64,000 bases of DNA, taken from the NCBI GenBank assembly GCA_949289635.1, contig CASEOS010000003.1:28811-92810 (forward strand), given 5' to 3'. Shown piece after piece: positions 6,601-15,432 of this stretch; position 1 is the stretch's first letter, and the number at the start of each line of letters is the position of its first letter. The notes under the pieces were generated by a model. It searched no databases and was not told the origin of the DNA. It saw nothing but the letters and a program-made list of their open reading frames with translations. A program made the position numbers and the translations under genes. This stretch comes from an uncultured Eubacteriales bacterium (GTDB taxonomy: Bacteria; Bacillota; Clostridia; TANB77; CAG-508).

Positions 6601-7680
6601 CTATTCATTTACTGTATTCGTTGTTCCAGTGACTTCTTCTGTTCCTTCAATTTCCACATCTGCATTTGTTGGACATATATTAACAAATGTATTTCCATCA
6701 TTTACTTGAATTTCATTTCCATTCATATCTTGGTAAACTGTTTTTTCATCCCTTGCATTTTTGATACATTGAATTTTGATAGCTCTTCCGTTTGTAATAT
6801 AGTATCCATCAAATGTTCCTATATTTTTTAACCCTTGTCTACCTTTATTCTCTGAATCTGATAAAGTATAGTTATTACAGAATGTAATGATGATATTTTT
6901 TGTTGTTACAGGTTCGTCTGTATCCCAATCTGTTTGTTCTTCTCCTCTTGCATATCTTACATATACTTTATTTTCTGCATCATATTCATATGTTACTGTT
7001 TGTAAATCTGAATGTGGTATTATAATGGTTTCTGCTGATTGTCCATCTTCTAAATTCACTTCATCTGTTACATAATTTAATACACTTTCTTCTTTTGATG
7101 TTGTCCTATAATTTTTATTTTTTGCTGATTCTAGCAATTTTTCTGTACTTGTTACTGCATTATGTGGTGCATATTTATCTTTTACTCTCCAGAAAGTAGT
7201 TCCGTCTTCTGCTATACCATTAATATCATTAATGCTAAATTTCTTAATATCACTTTGTGCTTGTGGACTTTGTCCAAAATGTACATAAATAGCATCATTT
7301 TCCATTGCATAATCTATGAAATAATGTCTTGCGCTTCTTACTGGTCCTATTTTGTCTAAATCAGCACCTTTAAATAAAGCCATTAATCTAGTTTCTCCAC
7401 CTTCAACAATAATTTCATATACCATATATGCTTGATTTAATCCAGCTTGTGGCCAAGCATCACTATGATTATCAATCATAACTGCAAATGGTCTATCATT
7501 TCCATTAAATATTTGTATCGTTTTTTCTTTCTCTACTACTATTGTTCCTTTATTTTCTTCACCTGATATTGTTTCTGTATTATTTTTATTCTGTATAATT
7601 TTATATGCTAGTATCACACCTGCCGCAATAATTAACACACTTAATATAGTAATTAAAACTTTTATTCCACCCTTTTCCAT
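6601..7680 (-). CDS. DUF3048-domain membrane-anchored protein (YerB-like)
   Basis: The 359-residue protein has an N-terminal membrane segment (about residues 8-26) and an extracytoplasmic DUF3048 domain like Bacillus YerB. Telling motifs are RPFAVMIDNHSDAWPQ (about 62-77), YEIIVEGGETRLMALF, GPVRSARHYFIDYA and VHFGQSPQAQ. The biochemical role is unknown. A Thr/Glu/Val-rich tail closes the protein. No lipobox Cys is seen after the membrane segment, so it is probably anchored by an uncleaved N-terminal helix, unlike the YerB lipoprotein. It sits between ybeY and ylbF in one transcription unit. Confidence 0.8.
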   Translation of the reverse strand: MEKGGIKVLITILSVLIIAAGVILAYKIIQNKNNTETISGEENKGTIVVEKEKTIQIFNGNDRPFAVMIDNHSDAWPQAGLNQAYMVYEIIVEGGETRLMALFKGADLDKIGPVRSARHYFIDYAMENDAIYVHFGQSPQAQSDIKKFSINDINGIAEDGTTFWRVKDKYAPHNAVTSTEKLLESAKNKNYRTTSKEESVLNYVTDEVNLEDGQSAETIIIPHSDLQTVTYEYDAENKVYVRYARGEEQTDWDTDEPVTTKNIIITFCNNYTLSDSENKGRQGLKNIGTFDGYYITNGRAIKIQCIKNARDEKTVYQDMNGNEIQVNDGNTFVNICPTNADVEIEGTEEVTGTTNTVNE

Positions 7681-7710
7681 TTGTTACTCTCATTCCCTTC
7701 TTACTTTTCT

Positions 7711-8187
7711 TTATCGCAATATATCTAACGTTTTTAATATGTTTTCTTCTTTTTTTCTCATTTCTTTTTTATCTTTTTCCTCTATATGGTCATATCCCAT
7801 TAAGTGATAAAATCCATGAACTAGCATATAGCTTAATTCTCTCTCAAAACTGTGTCCATATTCTTTGGCCTGTTCTTCTACTTTTGATATAGAGATAATA
7901 ATGTCTCCTAATATATCTTGATATGAAAAGTCTTTTTTTTGTATCTTTTGATCTAATTCTTCCTTTTCAAACATGGGAAATGAAAGTACATCTGTAGGTT
8001 TATCGATATTTCTATATTCCTTATTGATATTTTGGATATTTTCAGGATTCGTAAATGTTACTGTAATATATAATTTTGAATCCTGCAACCCTTCTTCTTT
8101 AAAACATTGTTCAAAGACTTTTTTTACAATATCTTCCCAAGTTTTATCTTCTTCTATCTCTTTATATACAATTTCATAGTTTCTCAT
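7711..8187 (-). CDS. ybeY: Endoribonuclease YbeY
   Basis: The 158-residue protein has the diagnostic zinc site HGFYHLMGYDH (about 125-135), and TDVLSFPMF and LGDIIIS earlier, as in YbeY, the single-strand RNase that matures 16S rRNA 3' ends and helps ribosome quality control. Length is normal. Its ATG directly follows the stop codon of the upstream unknown gene, so the two are translationally coupled. In many Firmicutes ybeY follows yqfD and phoH; here the phoH position is taken by an unrelated unknown gene. Confidence 0.92.
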   Translation of the reverse strand: MRNYEIVYKEIEEDKTWEDIVKKVFEQCFKEEGLQDSKLYITVTFTNPENIQNINKEYRNIDKPTDVLSFPMFEKEELDQKIQKKDFSYQDILGDIIISISKVEEQAKEYGHSFERELSYMLVHGFYHLMGYDHIEEKDKKEMRKKEENILKTLDILR

Positions 8188-9402
8188 TTATGCAACTTCC
8201 TTTAATTTCTTTGTATATTTTCCTTCTGATATATATGCATTTTTTAATTCTCTTAATGCACCATAATCAATTAATTTTCTTTTATAATAGGTAATTAATT
8301 TGCTGTAATCTGTTTTCGTATTTCCTTCTTGTATTTTTTTTATATCATTTTTAATAAATAAAACTTCTTTTTGCCTTACATATTCAATAAAGTTTGTTTC
8401 TTTTAATTTGCATATTTCTTTATATTGATTCCAAAAAGTTTTAAATTCTTCTCTATCTTTTGGATTTTCCCAATATACTTTTGTAGACAATAATTTTACA
8501 TGATAATCTTCAAATAAATTAATTAACATACTATATGCTCTTTCTCTCTTTGTAGCAATCTTTGTATCTTGAACTAGAACTCTTGCATCTTTTAAAACTT
8601 TTTCATAACATTGTATTGCCACAATTAATGGCAAACTATGTGTGAATAATTTTCTGCTAATACTTAATAATAAAACATTTTTCTCTATATTGTCTTTTGT
8701 ATCTAATTTTCCTACTGTGTAAGTTTCATAGTTTTCATATTCTTTTTTTACATCTTTTGCAACATTATCATTTCCAATTCTTATTTTTAATGCTAAAATA
8801 TTTTGTATATATTCTTCTAATGTATGAAATATTTTTGTATATATCCATTCTTTTGAAGTCTCATAAGTATTCATCGTATCTGCTAATTTTATTGAATAAT
8901 TCTTTAATATGCCTTTATACAATACATCCATTTTTGAGACATAAAACTGGTTATATCTCTCTATTAATTTTTCTTTTGCAGATAACTGAACTCCATCATT
9001 ATCTAATTCTAATAAATATTTTTGTTTTCTATGCTTATATTCTACAAATTCATTTTCTTTTAAACTGGTTACTTCGTAATATTTTGATAATGCCTCTTTT
9101 TCAAACTCTGATGCGGTATCATTTTTTACTTTTTTATAAATAGAATCCATAACATATTTATCTAATGCTTCTAAATAGCTTTCATAGGCTGTATCATATT
9201 TTGCTTCTGCTTCTTTTTGATTATAGTTTTCTCCACTATTTTTATATCCCTCAAAAGCCTTTAATAAGTTATTTCTTTTTATGGAAATTAACATCCCATT
9301 AATCCCTATTTTCGTTGGAATTAACATTTTAGTTAATGTTTTTGTGATTTTATTAAAAAATGTTTTATCTGTTCCTGTGATTCTTAAACTTTTTTCTTCC
9401 AT
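8188..9402 (-). CDS. Uncharacterised helical protein between yqfD and ybeY
   Basis: I do not recognise the family. The 404-residue product is strongly helical, rich in Lys, Glu and Tyr, with no signal peptide; residues 25-40 (LIPTKIGINGMLISIKR) form the only mildly hydrophobic stretch. Repeated YxxxL/ExE helical patterns suggest an alpha-solenoid or coiled-coil scaffold. It lies 13 bp after yqfD and abuts ybeY, so it is cotranscribed with a sporulation gene and a ribosome-maturation gene. That places it where phoH and yqfF often stand in Bacilli and Clostridia, but the sequence shows no P-loop or HD motif. Confidence 0.6.
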   Translation of the reverse strand: MEEKSLRITGTDKTFFNKITKTLTKMLIPTKIGINGMLISIKRNNLLKAFEGYKNSGENYNQKEAEAKYDTAYESYLEALDKYVMDSIYKKVKNDTASEFEKEALSKYYEVTSLKENEFVEYKHRKQKYLLELDNDGVQLSAKEKLIERYNQFYVSKMDVLYKGILKNYSIKLADTMNTYETSKEWIYTKIFHTLEEYIQNILALKIRIGNDNVAKDVKKEYENYETYTVGKLDTKDNIEKNVLLLSISRKLFTHSLPLIVAIQCYEKVLKDARVLVQDTKIATKRERAYSMLINLFEDYHVKLLSTKVYWENPKDREEFKTFWNQYKEICKLKETNFIEYVRQKEVLFIKNDIKKIQEGNTKTDYSKLITYYKRKLIDYGALRELKNAYISEGKYTKKLKEVA

Positions 9403-9415
9403 TTATATCATCCCT

Positions 9416-10600
9416 TCAAAATACAATTTTTTCATTTGTCCCTATTGTCTCTTGTACTTCATATGTAATATAAATATCAATACTATCTTCATGTTCATAA
9501 GTATTTATATGTTTATTGACAATATTTTCTTTATTTTCTATTTGATTTTCCAATTCCTTTTCTATTTCTTGTATCCCTAAGTTTTTTGCTTGCTCAACAG
9601 AATATGTCTTTTCTATTTCTTCATATTGTTGATAAGTCATTTTTACTACGGAAATTGGTAAATAGAAGTCAGAAAATAACTTTATTTTATTTTCAGTTTC
9701 TATTGTATCATAAAATTTAAATTTTGAAACCCCTTTCGGAAAATTTATTCTAAAATTATTTATTTTTATTCCATAATTTGTCTCTTTATTTCCTGTATAC
9801 TGCTTTTCCGTAGTTGTATACGGAATTGTCTTATTCATGGTATACCACACTCTTGCCTCAATTTCTCCTTTGGCATGAACATATCGAATCCCTGTATATT
9901 TCCCTTCCATCCATCCATTAATCAGTATATCTCCTACCTTAACAGTATCTCCCACTTTTACATTTGCCGTTCCGTCTTGTGCATTTATTTTAGTAATCAC
10001 TCCATTTTTATCGGAAACAATATGACAATACTCATCTTCATCAACTATCTCTGGTTTTTTATCAGCTTTTACTAATTTAACAATTGCATTGGTTCCTTTT
10101 AATTCAATTCCCATCCATGCAATATCATCTCTTTCTAATCTTACTTTATTAATAATTTCTTTTGTATCTACATCATTTTTTAATATTCCCGTTTTTAGAC
10201 CTGCTTCTTGAATATCTTCCATAATATTTTCAATTGTTAATCCACTTTCTTCTACAATTTCTATATTCCATACAAAGCGTGAACTAAAAAAGATAGTTGC
10301 GAGAACAAATATTAAAAATAGTGCAAACAGTTTTCTCTTCTTATATTTATTAAGAAAAAATGGTAACCCTCTCTTAGCTTTAATAGATATTTTACATTGT
10401 GTTTTCTTTGCGATTTTACAGATTTCTTTAAAATGTTTTATTTCTATATTTAATGCTATGTTGATATCATTTACTTTTTTTATATTCCACATCATATAGT
10501 TGTGATTTCTACAAATATTAATAAATCTTTCAATATAATAACCTTCTACTACAATTCTTAAATAGCCATATATGTAATTGATGATTTTCTTTATAATCAT
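9416..10600 (-). CDS. yqfD: Sporulation protein YqfD
   Basis: The 394-residue protein matches YqfD, a sigma-E-controlled membrane protein that works with YqfC in stage IV sporulation. Evidence: the N-terminal small domain (YGYLRIVVEGYYIERFINIC), a transmembrane helix at about 89-107 (LFALFLIFVLATIFFSSRFV), the following WNIEI, then DDIAWMGIELKGTNAIVKL and the lipoyl-like turn GDTVKVGDILINGWMEG. Length is normal for the family. It follows yqfC by 30 bp, the canonical order. Confidence 0.9.
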   Translation of the reverse strand: MIIKKIINYIYGYLRIVVEGYYIERFINICRNHNYMMWNIKKVNDINIALNIEIKHFKEICKIAKKTQCKISIKAKRGLPFFLNKYKKRKLFALFLIFVLATIFFSSRFVWNIEIVEESGLTIENIMEDIQEAGLKTGILKNDVDTKEIINKVRLERDDIAWMGIELKGTNAIVKLVKADKKPEIVDEDEYCHIVSDKNGVITKINAQDGTANVKVGDTVKVGDILINGWMEGKYTGIRYVHAKGEIEARVWYTMNKTIPYTTTEKQYTGNKETNYGIKINNFRINFPKGVSKFKFYDTIETENKIKLFSDFYLPISVVKMTYQQYEEIEKTYSVEQAKNLGIQEIEKELENQIENKENIVNKHINTYEHEDSIDIYITYEVQETIGTNEKIVF

Positions 10601-10630
10601 GTATATCTCCTCATTTTTCTTTTTTAATAT

Positions 10631-10909
10631 CTAATCAGTTATTCTTTCAAAATCAAAGCTTTCAATTTTTCCTGTTACACGGATATCATCATTTGTCATC
10701 GTTTCTAAATTTAAATTATATCCGTTAATACTAATAAGACCTTTATATGTACTAATTCTGATAAAAAACTCTTCATACTCCAAAATTCCTTTATAGTTTT
10801 CTATAATCATTTCATCAAATCCAATCAAGGAAATTTTAGGGACATCAGAATATACTTCTTCCGGAATTTCCAATATCTTATTTAATTTACGCATTTTATT
10901 TTTTTTCAT
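10631..10909 (-). CDS. yqfC: Sporulation protein YqfC
   Basis: A 92-residue YabP/YqfC-family protein with the pattern LEIPEEVYSDVPKISLIGFD, then NYKGILEYEE.FIRI.T.KG and a terminal GKIESFDFER strand. It partners YqfD during spore formation. It heads the unit yqfC-yqfD-unknown-ybeY-DUF3048-ylbF. The GGGGACGG-bearing inverted repeat starts 22 bp upstream of its start, so its promoter must lie within or beyond that repeat. Confidence 0.88.
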   Translation of the reverse strand: MKKNKMRKLNKILEIPEEVYSDVPKISLIGFDEMIIENYKGILEYEEFFIRISTYKGLISINGYNLNLETMTNDDIRVTGKIESFDFERITD

Positions 10910-10930
10910 GTTTATTATCTATCCTTTCTA

Positions 10931-11043
10931 AAAAAGGGATTTTGGGGACGGACTCATTTTTCCCTTTTTACAAAGTTTAATATATATTTTTTGGTTATTT
11001 AAGTAAAAAGGGAAAAATGAGTCCGTCCCCAAAATCCCTTTTT
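10931..11043. repeat. Inverted pair of GGGGACGG-loop hairpins (REP/BIME-like)
   Basis: Two perfect 41-bp arms (10931-10971 and 11003-11043) separated by 31 AT-rich bases. Each arm is itself a small hairpin, AAAAAGGGA...TCCCTTTTT, enclosing TTGGGGACGGACTC. A further GTCCCC fragment follows at 11048-11053. It fills the gap between pdaA and yqfC. The same loop motif recurs at 29692-29810 and 45701-45735. Confidence 0.8.
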
Positions 11044-11059
11044 CTCCGTCCCCAAATCA

Positions 11060-11875
11060 TCATTTAAAATCATCAAGGGACTTAAATTCATATCCCATAT
11101 TTTTTGCTTCTTTTATCACACTATCCAAAACATGGGTATTTGTTTTTGAATTTCCATGTAACAACATAATTTCTCCATTGTGAAGATTGTTCAAAATTTT
11201 TTCTTTTGCTTTATTTTCATTTGGTTGTTTTTCTTCATCCCAATCTTCATAAGCAAATGACCACATAACGGTTTTATATCCTAGTGAATTTGTCACTTGT
11301 ATTGACTTTTCACTAAATTCTCCTTTTGGTGGTCTTATATATTTCATTTCATATCCAAATTTTTCATATACACTTTGATGTAAATCCATGACTTCTTTTT
11401 TTATTTCTTCTGCTGTTAAACTTGGCATACTTTTATGATTGACTGTATGATTTCCTATAATATGTCCTTCTTCTATCATCTGTTTTACTAATTCTTCTTG
11501 TGTATTGATATAATGTGCTGTTAGAAAAAAAGTTGCCTTTACATCATTTTCTTTTAATATTTTTAAAATCTGAGTTGTATACCCTGCTTCATATCCTTCA
11601 TCAAATGTCAAATAGATTGCTTTTGACTCTTTACTTCCTAAAGTAATTCCATTATTTTTTTCTAATACTTTCCTATTTTCACTTCCGACATCTGGTTGTT
11701 CGTGGTTATCATTTCTTTTAATTCCCCATTCTATTTTTTTAGTACTTACTGATTCTACATTTGTATTTATCATTTTTTCTTGTTGACTTTGTATAATTGT
11801 TAAGGATATCGTTACTATAAGCAATACCATTATTCCTATATTTCTAACTGATTGTTTTCTTATCCTATTACACAT
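11060..11875 (-). CDS. pdaA: Polysaccharide deacetylase, PdaA-like
   Basis: The 271-residue protein has an N-terminal membrane or signal segment (about 10-28) and a NodB domain. Motifs are YLTFDEGYEAGYT (motif 1; the second Asp of TFDDG is replaced by Glu, as in the PdaA group), HIIGNHTVNH (metal His pair), RPPKGEFSEK and IMLLHGNS. PdaA makes the muramic-delta-lactam of spore cortex together with CwlD. A cwlD homologue occurs at 60.2 kb but is frameshifted. The gene is monocistronic and oriented with yqfC. Confidence 0.82.
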   Translation of the reverse strand: MCNRIRKQSVRNIGIMVLLIVTISLTIIQSQQEKMINTNVESVSTKKIEWGIKRNDNHEQPDVGSENRKVLEKNNGITLGSKESKAIYLTFDEGYEAGYTTQILKILKENDVKATFFLTAHYINTQEELVKQMIEEGHIIGNHTVNHKSMPSLTAEEIKKEVMDLHQSVYEKFGYEMKYIRPPKGEFSEKSIQVTNSLGYKTVMWSFAYEDWDEEKQPNENKAKEKILNNLHNGEIMLLHGNSKTNTHVLDSVIKEAKNMGYEFKSLDDFK

Positions 11876-12097
11876 GATGTTCCTCCTCTTGTTTTCTTTT
11901 ATTTCATTTTATGAATCATATTTTAAATTATTCCTTTACTATAAATGCCAGTGATAAATAATTTCCTTTTTACACTATAGTTTTACTCTGCATTTTTCCA
12001 ATTATTGTAAATTTATTTTTATCATCTTTTTCATTTTACTTCTATTTTTTACTGGTATTAATGCTTTTATCTGTAATATAAATTTAATATAAGAGTA

Positions 12098-12126
12098 TTG
12101 ACAATATAATTTTTTTAGAATATATT
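12098..12126 (+). promoter_or_regulatory. Promoter of agrA-agrC
   Basis: TTGACA (12098-12103), 17-bp spacer, TATATT (12121-12126), leaving a leader of about 75 nt before agrA. The rest of 11876-12205 is AT-rich with no gene; I saw no convincing LytTR-type direct repeats. Confidence 0.7.
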
Positions 12127-12205
12127 GTTGTTGCTACTGGAAAAATAAGGTAATTATTTTTTTAATGTCGAAAGATATGATTTTATCAAAAAAGGAGTAT
12201 ATAAT

Positions 12206-12922
12206 ATGTTAAATTTCGTGATTTGTGATGATAATGTAAATATTTTAGATAGATTAGAAAAATTGTTAGAAAATATATTTACAAAAAATAATTTCGAAGG
12301 TAAGGTCACTTTCAAATTTAACAATTTTGAAGATTTATTATCTTGTTTTGACAACGAAAACCAAATTGATGTTTTACTTTTAGACATTAATTTGAAATCA
12401 CAAAAAACAGGTTTAGATTTAGCTGAAGAAATTAGAAAGAAAAATAAAAATGTTTACCTTATATTTACTACTGGTCATTTAGAATATGCTATGATAGCTT
12501 ATAAATATAAAACTTTTGATTATTTAGCTAAGCCAATTACCTATGAAAGATTAGAAGAAACAGTAAAAAGGCTTTTCGATGATGTTTATGGATTACCAAA
12601 GAAATATATTAAGATTGATAATAAAAATACACTTGTAGATGAAACGCAAATTCAATATATTAAAAGAGATGGTATGAAATTAAATTTTCATACCTCTTCT
12701 CGTGATTATGAGTCTTATAGTTCTTTTAATAAGATTCAAGATAAGTTACCTAATAATTTTGTAAGATGTCACAAATCTTATATTGTAAATTTAGATAACA
12801 TTAAAAATGTAGATCCTGTTGCTTTAACTGTGTATTTTAGTAATGATACATTTTGTAATATTGGTCCAAAATATAAAAAGGAATTTATGGAGGTTATAAA
12901 AAATCATGGAATTATTGAATAA
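12206..12922 (+). CDS. agrA: LytTR-family response regulator (AgrA-like)
   Basis: The 238-residue protein has a receiver domain (acidic DD at 8-9 in FVICDDNVNI, phosphorylated Asp in VLLLDINLKS near residue 59, Lys in YLAKPI near 111) and a C-terminal LytTR DNA-binding domain (about 130-235; FVRCHKSYIVNLDNI is typical). It should switch on target genes when the partner kinase senses the cyclic peptide. AAAAGGAG precedes the ATG. Its last codons overlap the start of the kinase gene by 17 bp. Confidence 0.87.
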   Translation: MLNFVICDDNVNILDRLEKLLENIFTKNNFEGKVTFKFNNFEDLLSCFDNENQIDVLLLDINLKSQKTGLDLAEEIRKKNKNVYLIFTTGHLEYAMIAYKYKTFDYLAKPITYERLEETVKRLFDDVYGLPKKYIKIDNKNTLVDETQIQYIKRDGMKLNFHTSSRDYESYSSFNKIQDKLPNNFVRCHKSYIVNLDNIKNVDPVALTVYFSNDTFCNIGPKYKKEFMEVIKNHGIIE

Positions 12923-14252
12923 TATATGGAATGCGTTAACGACGCCTAATGAAATATTAATAAATATACTTTCTATACCTTTTACCTTGATAGAAGTATA
13001 TTTATCTACTCTTCTTTTTACTTCTTTATTGAATATTTCAACACCAAAATATCAAAGATTAATTTATGTTTTATTAATTAGTTTTATTGGTATATTGGCT
13101 ACATTTGTTATTCCTAGTCCCTTCAATTTGCTTATAAATTATTTATTAATGCTTATATTAATACCTATATTCTTCAAAACTAATTTATTAAAAACATTTC
13201 TTGCTATATTACTATCATCTCTTACTTTCGCTTTAATTGGAATGTTATTAACAAATCCTTATTTATTTATTTTTAAAATTAATTCTTATCATTTGTTAAA
13301 TATACCTATTTATAGAATAATTTATGTGTTATCGCAATATATAATTGTTCTTATTATTTTATTTATTTTTAAACATAAAGAAATTGTTTTAAATATTTTT
13401 AATGATATTGATAAGAAACAAAAACAAATTATATACGCCAACCTATGTTTTGGAATATTTACAATTTTGACACAAGCATTATTGACCGTTTATTATATAG
13501 ATAATCTACCTCTAATTATTACCTTTTTAAGTTTTATAACTATGCTTGTATATTTTTCAATTAGTATATATAGTTTAACTAGAATAATGAAACTTGCTTT
13601 CACAACACAAAAATTACAAAATGCAGAAGAATATAATAAAACTTTAAGCATTTTACATGATAATGTCAGAGGTTTTAAACATGATTTTGATAATATTGTT
13701 ACAACTATTGGTGGGTATGTTAAAACAAATGATATGGAAGGATTAAAGAAATACTATATACAACTTGAAGATGATTGTCAAAAAGTAAATAATTTATATG
13801 TTTTAAACCCTAAATTAATTAATAATCCTGGTGTATATAGTTTATTAACTACAAAATATAATGAAGCTGAAGAAAAAGGAATCAAAGTTAATATGTCACT
13901 TTTACTTGACTTAAGTAAATTGAATATGAAAATATATGATTTTACTAGAATTTTAGGTATTCTTTTAGATAATGCCATAGATGCAAGTGATGAGTGTGAA
14001 GAAAAAGTAATAAATATTATCTTTAGAGATGACAATAAAAATCATAGACAACTTATTATTATTGAAAATACATACAAAGATAAAAATGTGAATACTGAAA
14101 AAATTTTTAATAAAGGCTTTTCTGGGAAGGAAAATCATACTGGATTAGGTTTATGGGAAGTTAGAAAAATTTTGAATAACAGTAAAAATTTAAATTTGCA
14201 TACTACTAAGAATGAAAAATATTTTTCTCAACAAATCGAAATATATTATTAA
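12906..14252 (+). CDS. agrC: Sensor histidine kinase, AgrC-like (GHKL)
   Basis: The 448-residue protein has six or seven hydrophobic segments in residues 1-225 followed by a cytoplasmic kinase domain: H-box LHDNVRGFKHDFDNIV (about 254-269), N-box LGILLDNAIDASDE (about 353-366), and the short G-box GLGLWEVRKIL. The short GHKL ATPase without a long DHp domain is the AgrC/ComD pattern. It senses the autoinducing peptide made by agrBD, which lies convergently just downstream. Gene order agrA before agrC with overlap is the reverse of the Staphylococcus order. Confidence 0.87.
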   Translation: MELLNNIWNALTTPNEILINILSIPFTLIEVYLSTLLFTSLLNISTPKYQRLIYVLLISFIGILATFVIPSPFNLLINYLLMLILIPIFFKTNLLKTFLAILLSSLTFALIGMLLTNPYLFIFKINSYHLLNIPIYRIIYVLSQYIIVLIILFIFKHKEIVLNIFNDIDKKQKQIIYANLCFGIFTILTQALLTVYYIDNLPLIITFLSFITMLVYFSISIYSLTRIMKLAFTTQKLQNAEEYNKTLSILHDNVRGFKHDFDNIVTTIGGYVKTNDMEGLKKYYIQLEDDCQKVNNLYVLNPKLINNPGVYSLLTTKYNEAEEKGIKVNMSLLLDLSKLNMKIYDFTRILGILLDNAIDASDECEEKVINIIFRDDNKNHRQLIIIENTYKDKNVNTEKIFNKGFSGKENHTGLGLWEVRKILNNSKNLNLHTTKNEKYFSQQIEIYY

Positions 14253-14272
14253 TTAGGCTTTTATAACAAAAA

Positions 14273-14309
14273 ATAGGTATGAATTAAGTTATTCATATCT
14301 ATTTTTATT
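14273..14309 (+). terminator. Terminator of agrA-agrC
   Basis: A 12-bp stem (14273-14284 with 14291-14302, one G-U pair), 6-nt loop, then TTTTATT on the plus strand, 21 bp past the agrC stop. Confidence 0.7.
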
Positions 14310-14310
14310 C

Positions 14311-14338
14311 AAAAAGAAAAACAGCTTTCAAAAGCTGT
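14311..14338 (-). terminator. Terminator of agrB-agrD
   Basis: Stem ACAGCTTT/AAAGCTGT (14321-14338) followed on the minus strand by a U-rich run (complement of 14311-14320). Together with the previous hairpin it separates two convergent transcripts. Confidence 0.65.
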
Positions 14339-14422
14339 CTTGTATTGGATTGTAAATATATAACTTTTTAAGGTTATATAAGGTTGGCAAAAATAATGTT
14401 TCGTCCTATTTTTGCCAATTGT

Positions 14423-14542
14423 TTAATCTTTTTTTATCATGCTTGCTGGCATTTTTGGTTGATGAAAAGCCCACATAAAAAAGCAAGATGTGTTGGTTAC
14501 TTTCGCATATTTTTCTGCTACTTTAGATAAAAATTTGAACAT
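14423..14542 (-). CDS. agrD: AgrD-like autoinducing peptide precursor
   Basis: A 39-residue ORF preceded by AGGGGGA at good spacing. It has the three-part AgrD layout: an amphipathic N-terminal helix (MFKFLSKVAEKYAKV), a core TNTSCFFMWAF with the single Cys at position 20, and a C-terminal recognition tail HQPKMPASMIKKD, the same HQPxxP signature as clostridial AgrD tails. AgrB should cut the tail and close a thiolactone from Cys20. A five-membered ring would be Cys-Phe-Phe-Met-Trp; cleavage immediately before HQP would give a seven-residue ring. It lies 63 bp downstream of agrB on the same strand. Confidence 0.87.
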   Translation of the reverse strand: MFKFLSKVAEKYAKVTNTSCFFMWAFHQPKMPASMIKKD

Positions 14543-14605
14543 AATAGATTCCCCCTTATTATATATTTTTTTCAAAAACACACCGGTATATGTTTTTCAA
14601 ACTTT

Positions 14606-15232
14606 TTAAACTGAAGCATTACCATACACTTCATATCCATATTTATTTTTTGTTAATCTATATGCCAATTTTGTTATTGTTAATGTTTGTAAAAGATTTC
14701 CAAATAATAATATATTAGAAATCACATTATCTTGTATCAATAAAGCACTAACAAGACCTAGTGAATATGTAATATATGCTATTATTTGTTTCTTTTTTCT
14801 ATCTTTTTTCGATAATATAGGAACATTTTCTGTATCTGCTGGCGCATAAAGTTTAATCATAAACATTCCAAATATCCAACTTATTCCTACTAAAATATAT
14901 TTCACTATTTCTTCTAATACAACATATTGTGAAAGAAGTACAATTCCGCAATAAAAAGCAGTTGTTCCAATGATGCATCCTAAATGTGTTTTTAAATGAA
15001 ATCCCCCAGACGCTCCTTTATATGGTATTAACACAATAAACATAAGTAATACTTCTTTTAATATTCCCAAGATAAATGCAATAATAAACACTAGAATTAT
15101 TTTAGGTATTTCACCTACTATATTTTGCAATCCGTAATTGATTACTTCTGCCCTTTCATCATCTATCTCTGGCATTTCTTTTCTTATTCTATTAGTCAAG
15201 AACGTGCAGATTATATCTATCATTTTCTTCAC
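14606..15232 (-). CDS. agrB: AgrB-like peptide-processing membrane protease
   Basis: The 208-residue multi-spanning protein matches AgrB: cytoplasmic N-terminus, then the catalytic segment SGGFHLKTHLGC with His and Cys separated by six residues as in Staphylococcus AgrB (His77/Cys84), followed by four or so hydrophobic helices. It processes AgrD and forms the thiolactone at the inner membrane. A GAGGTG site precedes the ATG. It is transcribed towards, not with, agrA-agrC. The upstream region 15233-15432 is very AT-rich; I could not pick one promoter or an AgrA-type repeat with confidence. Confidence 0.92.
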   Translation of the reverse strand: MKKMIDIICTFLTNRIRKEMPEIDDERAEVINYGLQNIVGEIPKIILVFIIAFILGILKEVLLMFIVLIPYKGASGGFHLKTHLGCIIGTTAFYCGIVLLSQYVVLEEIVKYILVGISWIFGMFMIKLYAPADTENVPILSKKDRKKKQIIAYITYSLGLVSALLIQDNVISNILLFGNLLQTLTITKLAYRLTKNKYGYEVYGNASV

Positions 15233-15432
15233 CTCTTCTTGCTAATTTGATTGTAACACTCTTATGTTTTCTTAATCTCTTTTATTTTGCAAAAAGTTCT
15301 TTTTCTTTTACAAAAATATATTTCTATTTATTTTATAAAATAATTCTATATAATATAAAAAATATAGCTGAAATTATCACTTTCAACTACATTTTTTAAT
15401 TACAAATTTTATTATATTTTCTTTCATTTCGA

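Noticed and set aside
10600..11880. Interpretation of the 10931 repeat as an ordinary terminator for pdaA or yqfC
   Set aside because: pdaA is transcribed toward the left and the element is upstream of yqfC; the perfect 41-bp arms and shared GGGGACGG loops in other places fit a repeat family better.
15233..15432. AgrA/LytTR binding repeats upstream of agrB
   Set aside because: AT-rich motifs such as TTAAGAAAAC occur but do not form a convincing pair of direct repeats at fixed spacing.
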